DNA of 12,686 nt, taken from the NCBI GenBank assembly GCA_021780095.1, contig JAJXZK010000298.1, forward strand, positions 1 through 12,686. Reading direction: 5' to 3'. Shown here piece after piece: positions 6,164-12,574 of this stretch (position 1 is the first letter of the stretch; each line of letters starts with the position of its first letter). The notes under the pieces were generated by a model. It worked only from the letters and a program-made list of their open reading frames with translations, was not told where the DNA came from and searched no databases. Source of the stretch: Acidobacteriota bacterium. GTDB taxonomy: Bacteria > Acidobacteriota > Terriglobia > Terriglobales > Acidobacteriaceae. Made by a program: the position numbers and the translations under genes.

Positions 6164-7711
6164 TTATATCGAAGCGGAGAGGGCAATCAAAAAAATCGCC
6201 ACACCGGCCAGCAAACTGGCTCGGTCTGTCAACGCGAAAATCACTGGATCTTCGTGCATTTGTCCGCGCGAGGCGCGCAACCAGACGCGACTCAACCACC
6301 AGATCAGCAGCGGCGTCAGCAGCCATAACCGCTGCGGATGATGATAGAGATTCCGGACCTCGGGATTGTTGATGTAGAGAGTGAATACAACAATCGAGGC
6401 AAAGGCGCTGCCGGTGCCGAAGGCTCGCAGTTGCTCCATATCATGCACCAGGTAGCCGCGGCCATTGCTGGGAGCGACGCCCCGCGCGCGAAGATTTTCC
6501 AGCTCGCTGAAACGTTTGACGATTGCCAGGCTGAAGAAGAAGAAGATGGAAAACCCTGCCATCCAATCGGAGATGGGAACTCTCGCCGCCGCCGCGCCGG
6601 CCAGGATGCGCAGCGTGTACAGCGCGGAAAGGATGATGACGTCGACGATCACAACACGTTTGAAATAGAGCGAGTATGCGAGCGTAACCACGCAGTAGAT
6701 CAGCAACCAAATGGTGAACTTTGGAGCCATCGGCAGGGAGATAGCCACACCGGCTGCGAACAGTAGAACCGCCACGCAGATGCCCGCAATCACGGAGAGA
6801 TCTCCGGCCGCGAACGGCCGGCGGCGCTTGCGAGGATGGACCCGATCGGCCGCAAGATCGAGAACGTCATTCACGATGTAGGTACTGGAAGCGACCAGAC
6901 TGAAGCTCAGAAATGCCAGCGCCGATTGGAGCAGCACGCTCATGTTCAATGCATGCGCCAGGATCAGCGGTAAGAAGATCAATACGTTCTTGGCCCACTG
7001 ATGCACCCGCAAGGCGCGCCAGATGGATCGGAATCCGGAGGCGCGATCCTGAAACACCTGCTGCACGGGAATTTTCTTGTGCTGCAGCACACTCTGCAGC
7101 CCAACGCTCGGGTTCGCGAGCATCGCAACTTTCGATGCACCGAGTAGCGGAAGATCTTTCCGACTGTTGCCGACGTACGCGAAACCGCCGCGACCGAATC
7201 GCGATTCCAGCAGACGCAACTTCTCCCAGCCCGTCAGATTGGTGACGCCGTCGCTCGAGAAAACGCCGTCAAACAGTCCAAGGTGCTGCGCCACTCCGTT
7301 TGCCAAATACTGATCGGCACCGGTGGAAAGATAGAGGGGGCGCCCGGAAGCTGCCTGTTCGCGCAGGTAGACGATCAAAACCTCGTTGTAAGGAAGGTGC
7401 GCGGCATCGACCGGAGCGAGGGTCGACACTTCGCGCTTGAGTCGGGCTTTGCCTCCCAACAGCCAGCCGGGCAGGCGCAACAAAGCGGAAGGATGACTTC
7501 GTGCCAAAACACATAAGGAATCGGCGAGGGTGTCCGACTTGACCAGGGTGCCATCCAGATCGACACAGAGAGGGAGCATTGTCGGCGGTGATATTTTTTG
7601 GGGCGCCTCGCCGTCACTGAAGACTACTCCAATTGCGATCGGTTGATCGCCGGCTTCGGCAGCCTTCGACGAGCGATCGGCGCTGATGTTTGCTCGACCT
7701 TCTGCGGTCAT
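6164..7711 (-). CDS. HAD phosphatase - UbiA prenyltransferase fusion (probable polyprenyl-phosphate 5-phosphoribosyltransferase plus 5-phosphatase)
   Basis: A two-domain protein of 515 residues. The HAD domain (about 46-215) has DLDGTLV with nucleophile D51 and acid D53, LSTGA (128-132), K164 in GWEKL, and GNSRKDLP with D186. The UbiA domain (about 228-515) has eight or so membrane segments and the prenyl-diphosphate motif NDVLDLAADR (281-290, Asp at 282, 285, 289), plus YSLYFKRVVIVDV with D357 as the second acidic site. In mycobacteria Rv3806c (UbiA) joins PRPP to decaprenyl phosphate and a separate phosphatase removes the 5-phosphate; here the HAD half plausibly does the latter. ATG 7709-7711 has GGAG 9 bases upstream. 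ATG at 7747 (12 residues longer, no ribosome site) and ATG at 7579 (directly before the HAD domain) are alternatives. It is the first gene of the cassette. Another UbiA donor/acceptor pair cannot be excluded. Confidence 0.88.
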   Translation of the reverse strand: MTAEGRANISADRSSKAAEAGDQPIAIGVVFSDGEAPQKISPPTMLPLCVDLDGTLVKSDTLADSLCVLARSHPSALLRLPGWLLGGKARLKREVSTLAPVDAAHLPYNEVLIVYLREQAASGRPLYLSTGADQYLANGVAQHLGLFDGVFSSDGVTNLTGWEKLRLLESRFGRGGFAYVGNSRKDLPLLGASKVAMLANPSVGLQSVLQHKKIPVQQVFQDRASGFRSIWRALRVHQWAKNVLIFLPLILAHALNMSVLLQSALAFLSFSLVASSTYIVNDVLDLAADRVHPRKRRRPFAAGDLSVIAGICVAVLLFAAGVAISLPMAPKFTIWLLIYCVVTLAYSLYFKRVVIVDVIILSALYTLRILAGAAAARVPISDWMAGFSIFFFFSLAIVKRFSELENLRARGVAPSNGRGYLVHDMEQLRAFGTGSAFASIVVFTLYINNPEVRNLYHHPQRLWLLTPLLIWWLSRVWLRASRGQMHEDPVIFALTDRASLLAGVAIFLIALSASI

Positions 7712-7933
7712 TCCTGCGGGCTCCAATAGCTCCACGTTACGCTGCATTCATTGTGTGTCCGAATTTGATTTGATGCTACAACACTTCGGCGCGCTGTAGT
7801 CCAGCCACGCATGAACACGGCAAGACAGCGATGTCCGCGAATCGGCAAGAGAGAAAAAAATTGAAAATGCGGCGCCACCATTCAGCTTGCAGCCTGCGCG
7901 TCCGTTCTACCCTTAATATCTTTAGTATGTACA

Positions 7934-7945
7934 TGAAAATTTTCA
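7934..7945. promoter_or_regulatory. Perfect 12-bp palindrome, candidate operator
   Basis: TGAAAATTTTCA reads the same on both strands, about 90-100 bp upstream of the nagA start, in an AT-rich patch where a promoter might lie. No regulator is known to me for it. AT-rich palindromes of this length can occur by chance, hence the low confidence. Confidence 0.25.
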
Positions 7946-8004
7946 GACAACAGGAGAATTGACGAAATCGTCGATTCCAATCGCTTGCATGTTTGTCTGC
8001 AAAG

Positions 8005-8014
8005 GAAACGTTTC
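8005..8014. promoter_or_regulatory. CG-centred palindrome GAAACGTTTC, LacI-family-like operator candidate
   Basis: GAAACGTTTC is a perfect 10-bp palindrome with the AAACGTTT core common to LacI/PurR/GalR-family operators. It ends 18 bases before the nagA GTG. A repressor here would block transcription or elongation into nagA, and LacI-type repressors often govern sugar genes. No such regulator is encoded in the window. The match is to a core only, so this is tentative. Confidence 0.3.
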
Positions 8015-8017
8015 ACC

Positions 8018-8024
8018 AGAAGGG
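8018..8024 (+). promoter_or_regulatory. nagA: Ribosome binding site deciding the nagA GTG start
   Basis: AGAAGGG ends 8 bases before GTG 8033-8035. It favours that start over the upstream in-frame TTG at 7985 and GTG at 8024. The resulting N-terminus (MTTVLTAAKLLTPL) fits the NagA family, whereas the extra 16 upstream residues do not. Confidence 0.65.
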
Positions 8025-8032
8025 TGGCAATT

Positions 8033-9205
8033 GTGACCACAGTATTAACAGCAGCGAAGCTATTGACTCCGCTGACAGAAATCGACGCACCCCAAGTCAC
8101 CATCGAAGATGGTCTTATCACCAGCATTGAATCTCGCGGTGCGTTGGCGGTGCCGGAGGGGGCACAACATCTCGACTTTCCTGACGCCACGCTGGTCCCC
8201 GGCTATATCGACGTACACATTCATGGGGCGATGGGACACAATGCAATGGAGGGCACCGACGAGGCGTTCAATGCCATCGGGAAATTTCTGGCCACCTGTG
8301 GCGTCGCCGCGTATCTGCCGACCACTGTAACCGCCCCCATTGACATGACGCTTCGCGCAATTGAAGGCATGGCGCGGCAAATTGAGCGAGCCAACACCGG
8401 GTCTGGCAATTTTACCGGCGCGAGACCGCTCGGCATCCATCTGGAAGGTCCGTTTTTATCCCACAGTAAACGCGGAGTACAGCCGGCTGAATACCTGCAG
8501 CCGCCATCGATCGAATTACTGCAACGATTCTGGGAAGCGTCTTGCGGCCATGTCGTTCTGATGACGGTCGCGCCAGAATTGCCGGGAGCAATCGCGCTCA
8601 TCCAGGAAGCAGTTCGTCTTGGCATTCGCGTCAGTCTGGGACACAGCAACGCGACGACTCCCGAAGCTGAGGCCGGCGTCGCCGCGGGAGCCGTCAGCGC
8701 GACGCACACGTTCAATGCGATGCGGCCGCTCGACCATCGCGAACCTGGCCTGCTGGGAGTGGTGCTGGACGATCCTCATCTTTACGCGGAATTGATCTGC
8801 GACGGCATCCACGTCGATCCTCTGCTGGTGCGCCTATTTCACAAGGCCAAAACGCCCGACCGAGGCATCCTGGTCACCGACGCCATCGCCGCCACGGGAA
8901 TGCCGGACGGCGTCTACAAGCTGGGCACGATGGATGTAACCGTGGCCAATGGCAAGTGCATGTTTGAAGGAAAATTGGCAGGCAGCGTATTGACCATGGA
9001 TCGCGCGGTCCGCAACTTTGTGAAATTCACGAAGGCAACGTATGGTGTCGCTGCGCACTATGCCTCCGCGAATCCCGCCCATATGACAGGTTTCGGCGAA
9101 ACGTATGGCGAGCTCGCGCCGGGCCGCAAAGCCGACATCACTGTGCTGACGCCCGCGGGCGAGGTCCGCAGCATTCTTCTCAACGGGCAGGTCTGCTCCG
9201 GCTAG
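8033..9205 (+). CDS. nagA: N-acetylglucosamine-6-phosphate deacetylase
   Basis: A 390-residue cytosolic amidohydrolase that removes acetate from GlcNAc-6-phosphate to give glucosamine-6-phosphate, the committed step of amino-sugar catabolism and recycling. Metal and active-site motifs are in the expected order: VPGYIDVHIHG with H62 and H64, HLEGPFLS with E138, LGHSNAT with H204, ATHTFNAMRPL with H225, CDGIHVDP (256-263), and LVTDAIAATGMPDG with catalytic D283. The length is typical of NagA (about 380-390). The start is GTG with a good ribosome site. It is transcribed away from the DPA-like cassette and towards the kinase genes, which would supply its phosphorylated substrate from free GlcNAc. 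A CG-centred palindrome just upstream may be its operator. No NagB deaminase is in view. Confidence 0.96.
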   Translation: MTTVLTAAKLLTPLTEIDAPQVTIEDGLITSIESRGALAVPEGAQHLDFPDATLVPGYIDVHIHGAMGHNAMEGTDEAFNAIGKFLATCGVAAYLPTTVTAPIDMTLRAIEGMARQIERANTGSGNFTGARPLGIHLEGPFLSHSKRGVQPAEYLQPPSIELLQRFWEASCGHVVLMTVAPELPGAIALIQEAVRLGIRVSLGHSNATTPEAEAGVAAGAVSATHTFNAMRPLDHREPGLLGVVLDDPHLYAELICDGIHVDPLLVRLFHKAKTPDRGILVTDAIAATGMPDGVYKLGTMDVTVANGKCMFEGKLAGSVLTMDRAVRNFVKFTKATYGVAAHYASANPAHMTGFGETYGELAPGRKADITVLTPAGEVRSILLNGQVCSG

Positions 9206-9245
9206 AGCGCCGGGCAGGACGCAGAACGACAAATCTCTGTATCAG

Positions 9246-9265
9246 GGCATGACCCGAGTCGTGCC
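9246..9265. repeat. Hairpin in the convergent spacer (upstream member of two)
   Basis: GGCATGAC (9246-9253), loop CCGA, GTCGTGCC (9258-9265): an 8-bp stem with one G-U pair. It sits directly before a second, stronger hairpin between the converging nagA and ROK-like genes. It could aid termination or be part of a dispersed intergenic repeat. Confidence 0.4.
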
Positions 9266-9271
9266 GACTGG

Positions 9272-9315
9272 GCCCGCGTACAGCGCGGGCTTCCGCGCTC
9301 ATTCCTTCTTTCTTT
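9272..9315 (+). terminator. Likely terminator hairpin after nagA
   Basis: GCCCGCG (9272-9278), loop TACAG, CGCGGGC (9284-9290): a perfect 7-bp GC stem, followed after about 10 bases by the pyrimidine/T-rich stretch ATTCCTTCTTTCTTT (9301-9315). The T-run is interrupted and offset, so it is an imperfect Rho-independent terminator. On the minus strand the same stem could stop the ROK-like transcript, but no T-run follows it there. Confidence 0.5.
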
Positions 9316-10708
9316 AGATTGCCGGTAGACTGGCGGCTGCGATGGATTGTCCCACGCGGCGATTGGCTTCATCGGGCAGCGCGATGGAAATGCGGGAGGC
9401 AAGCTCGGGAAAATCCGCGCGCAGCACTTCGAGGCTTCGTTGCAGAATGATTTCGCCGCCTGGCCCTGTCGTCACCCTGCCGAGTATGAGCACGTGCTTC
9501 AATTCATAGAAATCGGCGTAGTGCGCTACGGCGTAGCCCAGCTCGATGCCGATGGTTTCGTAAACCTGCCTGGCCAGCGGATCGCCCGCGGCCATCTTCT
9601 TTTGCAGAACAATCAAACGCTCCGGCAGCGGCATATCCGGCGGAAACTGCATTCCGGCGCTGGTAGCGATGCGGTTCGATCCCTGCTGCGAGAAAAACTG
9701 AGCGCCGCAGCCCGTGTCGCCCGACCACTCTTCGATGGGTCCGTCCGCACGATAATCGATTGGAGCGAACGCCAGCTCGTTCAACCAGCTGGTGATGTTG
9801 CCGGCGTGGTCGGCATACCCGACGGCCGTGCTCGAACCGAGCGCGATGCCGAGCACAGGGTTGTCCTTCAAGGACATGGAGCCCGCGAGTGCAGTCACTT
9901 CACCGTCATTCACGACTTCCATGGGAACGCCCAGCTCTTTGCGAATTCGCAGGAACAGCGATGAGATTTTTTCGAACTGGTCCTTCGGGACGCCTCGATA
10001 GAGCGAGCCGACGCGCACGCGGTTGTTGATCACGATGCCGGCTGCGCTGCCCCCCACGGCATCGAGTCGCGGCATATGCGACGCCGCGCGCTGGATTGAG
10101 TCCATCACGCCGCGGTAGTGATATTCAGGGTCCGATTGATTGCGCGGATCCCAAACTATCTCTTCGCTGAACACGGTCTCGCCATCGATAACCGCGCTCG
10201 CCTTGCGGTCGCTGGCGCCCAGATCGAACCCAACGCGGCAGCCTTCCAGGTGCCGGCCCAGAGGCACGGCGCTTTCCCTGGCCTCCGGAACGGCTTCGGC
10301 TGTGGTAACGACGACTTCAAACGCGTGCTCGTACACATCACCCATGAACTGGTAGTCGAATTTGCGCGCGCCGCTGGCCGAATAGACCTGCTTGATATGA
10401 TTGCCTATTTCGGCCGGGCCGCCAACGATAACCTTCCATCCGCCGCGCTGCCATAACAGCATTTTCACGGTGCGTTCGACGTGCAGAAGCGTCGCTTCCA
10501 GGTGACCCGCATGGGGAGGAACCACCGTAGTCTGGAAGGTTGAAATCGCGCCGTCACCGCGCTCGAGCGCCAAACGCAACGGCACACCGCCGGATGCCGC
10601 AGCCAGTTCGCGGTACTTCCGCGAAAACAGCGAAGCCGCAAGAAAGCCCCGATCTAGGGGCGCAATGATTGCAGGATTGACTTCAATACCAGCTACTTCG
10701 AGTCCCAT
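9314..10708 (-). CDS. ROK-like ASKHA-fold protein (possible sugar kinase) with extra N-terminal domain
   Basis: A 464-residue protein with an actin-like ATPase fold in its C-terminal two-thirds: phosphate-1-type GFDLGASDRKAS (160-171), AVGGSAAGIVINN (217-229), VVNDGEVTALAG with likely catalytic D268, LGIALGSSTAVGYA (286-299), and LILGRVTTGPGGEI (407-420). ROK kinases carry a CxCGxxGC zinc motif after an E-x-G-H; here the equivalent stretch is NELAF followed by EWSGDTGCGAQFFSQQG, so the zinc site looks lost. Residues 1 to about 145 form a separate region I cannot place (…GGPAEIGNHIKQVYS…FMGDVYEHAF…). The ATG 10706-10708 has a strong AAGGAG 4 bases upstream. The frame extends 10 codons further, into the preceding gene. 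It follows the BadF-type kinase by 8 bp. It may phosphorylate a hexose or amino sugar, or may be regulatory; substrate unknown. Confidence 0.8.
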   Translation of the reverse strand: MGLEVAGIEVNPAIIAPLDRGFLAASLFSRKYRELAAASGGVPLRLALERGDGAISTFQTTVVPPHAGHLEATLLHVERTVKMLLWQRGGWKVIVGGPAEIGNHIKQVYSASGARKFDYQFMGDVYEHAFEVVVTTAEAVPEARESAVPLGRHLEGCRVGFDLGASDRKASAVIDGETVFSEEIVWDPRNQSDPEYHYRGVMDSIQRAASHMPRLDAVGGSAAGIVINNRVRVGSLYRGVPKDQFEKISSLFLRIRKELGVPMEVVNDGEVTALAGSMSLKDNPVLGIALGSSTAVGYADHAGNITSWLNELAFAPIDYRADGPIEEWSGDTGCGAQFFSQQGSNRIATSAGMQFPPDMPLPERLIVLQKKMAAGDPLARQVYETIGIELGYAVAHYADFYELKHVLILGRVTTGPGGEIILQRSLEVLRADFPELASRISIALPDEANRRVGQSIAAASLPAI

Positions 10709-10712
10709 GTTG

Positions 10713-10718
10713 CTCCTT
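10713..10718 (-). promoter_or_regulatory. Strong ribosome binding site for the ROK-like gene
   Basis: AAGGAG on the minus strand overlaps the TAA stop of the BadF-type kinase gene (10717-10719) and sits 4 bases before ATG 10706-10708. It fixes that start over the ATG at 10738 and implies one transcript for both genes. Confidence 0.7.
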
Positions 10719-11628
10719 AAGCCGAACGTGCCCGCCACAGCGCTCCCAGCACGGGGTCCACGGCTTCCATCCGGATTCGTATTCCGGAAAGCTCTCGCCG
10801 GAGACAGGCGATCATCGCCTCGCGCACCGGCGCAATCTTACTCAAAATGCTGCCGGTAAACGCCACCTCCGGCAGCGCTGCGCCCTGGCTTTCCATTTTC
10901 TCGACCCGCTTCGCCGCCAGCGCTGCATACATCCCCAGGTAATTTCCTGCCTCCTCCAGGATGCGAATGGCATCCGCATCGCAGCGTTGCGCGCATTCGA
11001 CAACCACTGGCGTGAGCTCCGAAAATTCTGGCCCGGGAATGCGATTCACTACATCGATCAGGTTGCGGATACTTGGCAGTGCCCACGCTTCCTGGATCTT
11101 TTTCATCAGGAGATTCTCTTCATCGCGATCCAGCGCATCGAAGACGGCGCGAACCGCCCGCTTGCCGATCCATGTTCCCGATCCCTCATCGGCTACTACC
11201 GGACCCCAGCCGCCCACTTGCGACACTCGTCCGTCGCTGGCTCGCCCAATCACATTCGATCCCGTCCCCGCCGCTACGATCACGCCTGCGCCGCCGGAAA
11301 AAGCCGCGTCCAGCGCAATGACTCCATCGCTCACCAGCAAAATATTGCCGCTCACGCGTGCATGCAATTCGTTGCGAACCCAATCCGCGACGCGGGGAAC
11401 GGAGATGCCCGCCAGGCCGACACAGGTACAGGCAATCGAGCCGAGAGATATCCCAGATTCTGCCGCAACCACACCAAGCAGCTCTTCCAGATTTTTTTGC
11501 GCTTCCTCCACCGACCGGTGCATGATTTTGATGGTGCCGCTGGAAGCACGAGCGAGAAGGGTGTTATTATCCGCCAACACGCACCGCGTTTGTGTTGCCC
11601 CGGCATCAATGCCCAGAAAATATGCCAT
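10717..11628 (-). CDS. BadF/BadG/BcrA/BcrD-type ATPase, probable N-acetylglucosamine kinase
   Basis: A 303-residue single-domain ASKHA kinase of the size of eukaryotic/bacterial NAGK-type enzymes, which phosphorylate GlcNAc (some MurNAc or glucosamine) at O6 using ATP. Motifs in order are FLGIDAGATQTRC (4-16, phosphate-1), VSDGVIALDAAF with likely catalytic D101, IVAAGTGSNVIG (117-128, phosphate-2), GGWGPVVADEGSGTWIG (139-155), a family hallmark, and VAFTGSIL (255-262, adenosine motif). The benzoyl-CoA-reductase ATPases of the same Pfam family have an iron-sulfur cysteine arrangement and partner subunits not seen here. It is followed at 8 bp by the ROK-like gene and faces nagA across the convergent spacer, so GlcNAc to GlcNAc-6-P is the best role. 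Start ATG 11626-11628 has only a weak GAAAAG upstream. The exact sugar is inferred. Confidence 0.88.
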   Translation of the reverse strand: MAYFLGIDAGATQTRCVLADNNTLLARASSGTIKIMHRSVEEAQKNLEELLGVVAAESGISLGSIACTCVGLAGISVPRVADWVRNELHARVSGNILLVSDGVIALDAAFSGGAGVIVAAGTGSNVIGRASDGRVSQVGGWGPVVADEGSGTWIGKRAVRAVFDALDRDEENLLMKKIQEAWALPSIRNLIDVVNRIPGPEFSELTPVVVECAQRCDADAIRILEEAGNYLGMYAALAAKRVEKMESQGAALPEVAFTGSILSKIAPVREAMIACLRRELSGIRIRMEAVDPVLGALWRARSA

Positions 11629-11650
11629 GCTTTTCAGGATAAACGGAATT

Positions 11651-12574
11651 CTAGTTGGACCGCTGAATGGGCCGGTGTCTTCTCCATCCGCCCCAGTCGA
11701 AGTAGTGGCCCAGGATTCCCTTGACGATCAGGTGGTCAGTGGAGGCAGTCGCTCCCCACCCCGCGCCAATATTGATTTCCCATTTGGGAGAGACGAATAG
11801 ATTCACCACAGGAAAGAACTGTTGCTGCTGATAATGGAGAGGTACAAAGTGCCCAAACTCGCCGTAATAGCTGTAATACTCCAAGCCAACGTTGTAATGT
11901 TTGTTCGGCTGATAGGTCAAGGTGGCGGCGGGCCCGAATGTCATTCCATGGGGAGAGACATAGCGATAGTAGTACTGGATCTGTGCGCGAGTTGAACCCG
12001 GAGGCAATGAGACCGGATGGATGCCCCAGTTCATGGTTCCGTTGACCGACCAGTACCATTTCCCGATCGTTTTATCGACGATGGGCATCACTTCCCAGGA
12101 CCATGTGGGATTGGCATAGGCCGCCCGCGCGTATCCAATCTCGTTCGAAAGGCTGAGGCCGACCGGCAGATGCCAACTGAGCGGGGCGCGCACCCGCGGA
12201 CGAATATGGTCTCCCACCCATTGCACCCCATTGCCATCTCTTTCCGAAGTAAAGATGTAGAACCCCACCTCAGACCAGTTCGTAATCCCCTGGGTCAGCT
12301 CAATGGTTTCGTGTTCCTGGCCTTGGGTTGGCAGCATTCCGTACTGGGTTGTGGTGCTGCCCTGCACTGTGTAGTTGCTGTGCAGCTCTGTCAGCAGCGT
12401 CTCGGGAGCGATCGTCTCCGAGGGGTACACCTGGATTTCATAGTTATCCTGGGCTCGGAGAAATTGACTGCAAAAGAGAAGTGTCAGCACAAGAAAAGCA
12501 GATCGCAAAACGGTACGACAGTAGGCGATGGGCGGGGTGAGCGTTGCAGTCAAATTGTCAGCATCCCTGTTCAA
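11651..12574 (-). CDS. Exported protein, probable outer-membrane beta-barrel
   Basis: A 307-residue protein I do not recognise by name. A signal peptide is clear: Arg-containing n-region, hydrophobic core at about 24-39 (RSAFLVLTLLFCSQFL), then RAQ at 40-42 as the likely cleavage zone. The mature part alternates polar and aromatic residues in short amphipathic strands with Gly/Asn/Tyr turns (WSEVGFYIFTSERDG, YYYRYVSPHGMTFGPAATLTY, YNVGLEYYSYYGEFG) and ends in a strand, as in outer-membrane barrels of the transporter/OmpA-like size. The start is TTG 12572-12574, directly after an in-frame TAA, so it cannot be longer. TTG at 12553 is an alternative. No good ribosome site is seen for either. It lies 22 bp upstream of the NAGK-like gene in the same direction and may share its transcript, hinting at, but not proving, a role in saccharide passage. 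Confidence 0.78.
   Translation of the reverse strand: MNRDADNLTATLTPPIAYCRTVLRSAFLVLTLLFCSQFLRAQDNYEIQVYPSETIAPETLLTELHSNYTVQGSTTTQYGMLPTQGQEHETIELTQGITNWSEVGFYIFTSERDGNGVQWVGDHIRPRVRAPLSWHLPVGLSLSNEIGYARAAYANPTWSWEVMPIVDKTIGKWYWSVNGTMNWGIHPVSLPPGSTRAQIQYYYRYVSPHGMTFGPAATLTYQPNKHYNVGLEYYSYYGEFGHFVPLHYQQQQFFPVVNLFVSPKWEINIGAGWGATASTDHLIVKGILGHYFDWGGWRRHRPIQRSN

Larger units (their letters stand above)
7748..8032. promoter_or_regulatory. Divergent intergenic control region between the DPA-like cassette and nagA
   Basis: About 285 bp with no supportable gene. It must hold promoters firing left (cassette) and right (nagA). I see AT-richer blocks at 7851-7868 and 7910-7945 but no convincing -35/-10 pair with correct spacing. 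TAATAT near 7912-7917 is a possible plus-strand -10 without a good partner. Two perfect palindromes (7934-7945 and 8005-8014) and GACGA-AA-TCGTC (7961-7972) are candidate protein-binding sites. An AGGAG at 7952-7956 has no well-spaced start codon after it. Confidence 0.5.

Noticed and set aside
7933..7962. Nine-codon ATG frame ahead of nagA (possible leader peptide)
   Set aside because: It has no ribosome site and no regulatory codon run; it begins within a palindrome and is too short to support.
7959..8036. 25-codon TTG frame whose TGA overlaps the nagA GTG
   Set aside because: AGGAG is only 2 bases from the TTG, too close, and the peptide has no recognisable feature. The GTGA overlap with nagA is intriguing but could be chance.
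10961..11800. 279-codon open frame on the plus strand
   Set aside because: It is antisense to the NAGK-like kinase and runs into the barrel gene. It is Ser/Thr/Pro/Arg-rich without domains, so it is a shadow.
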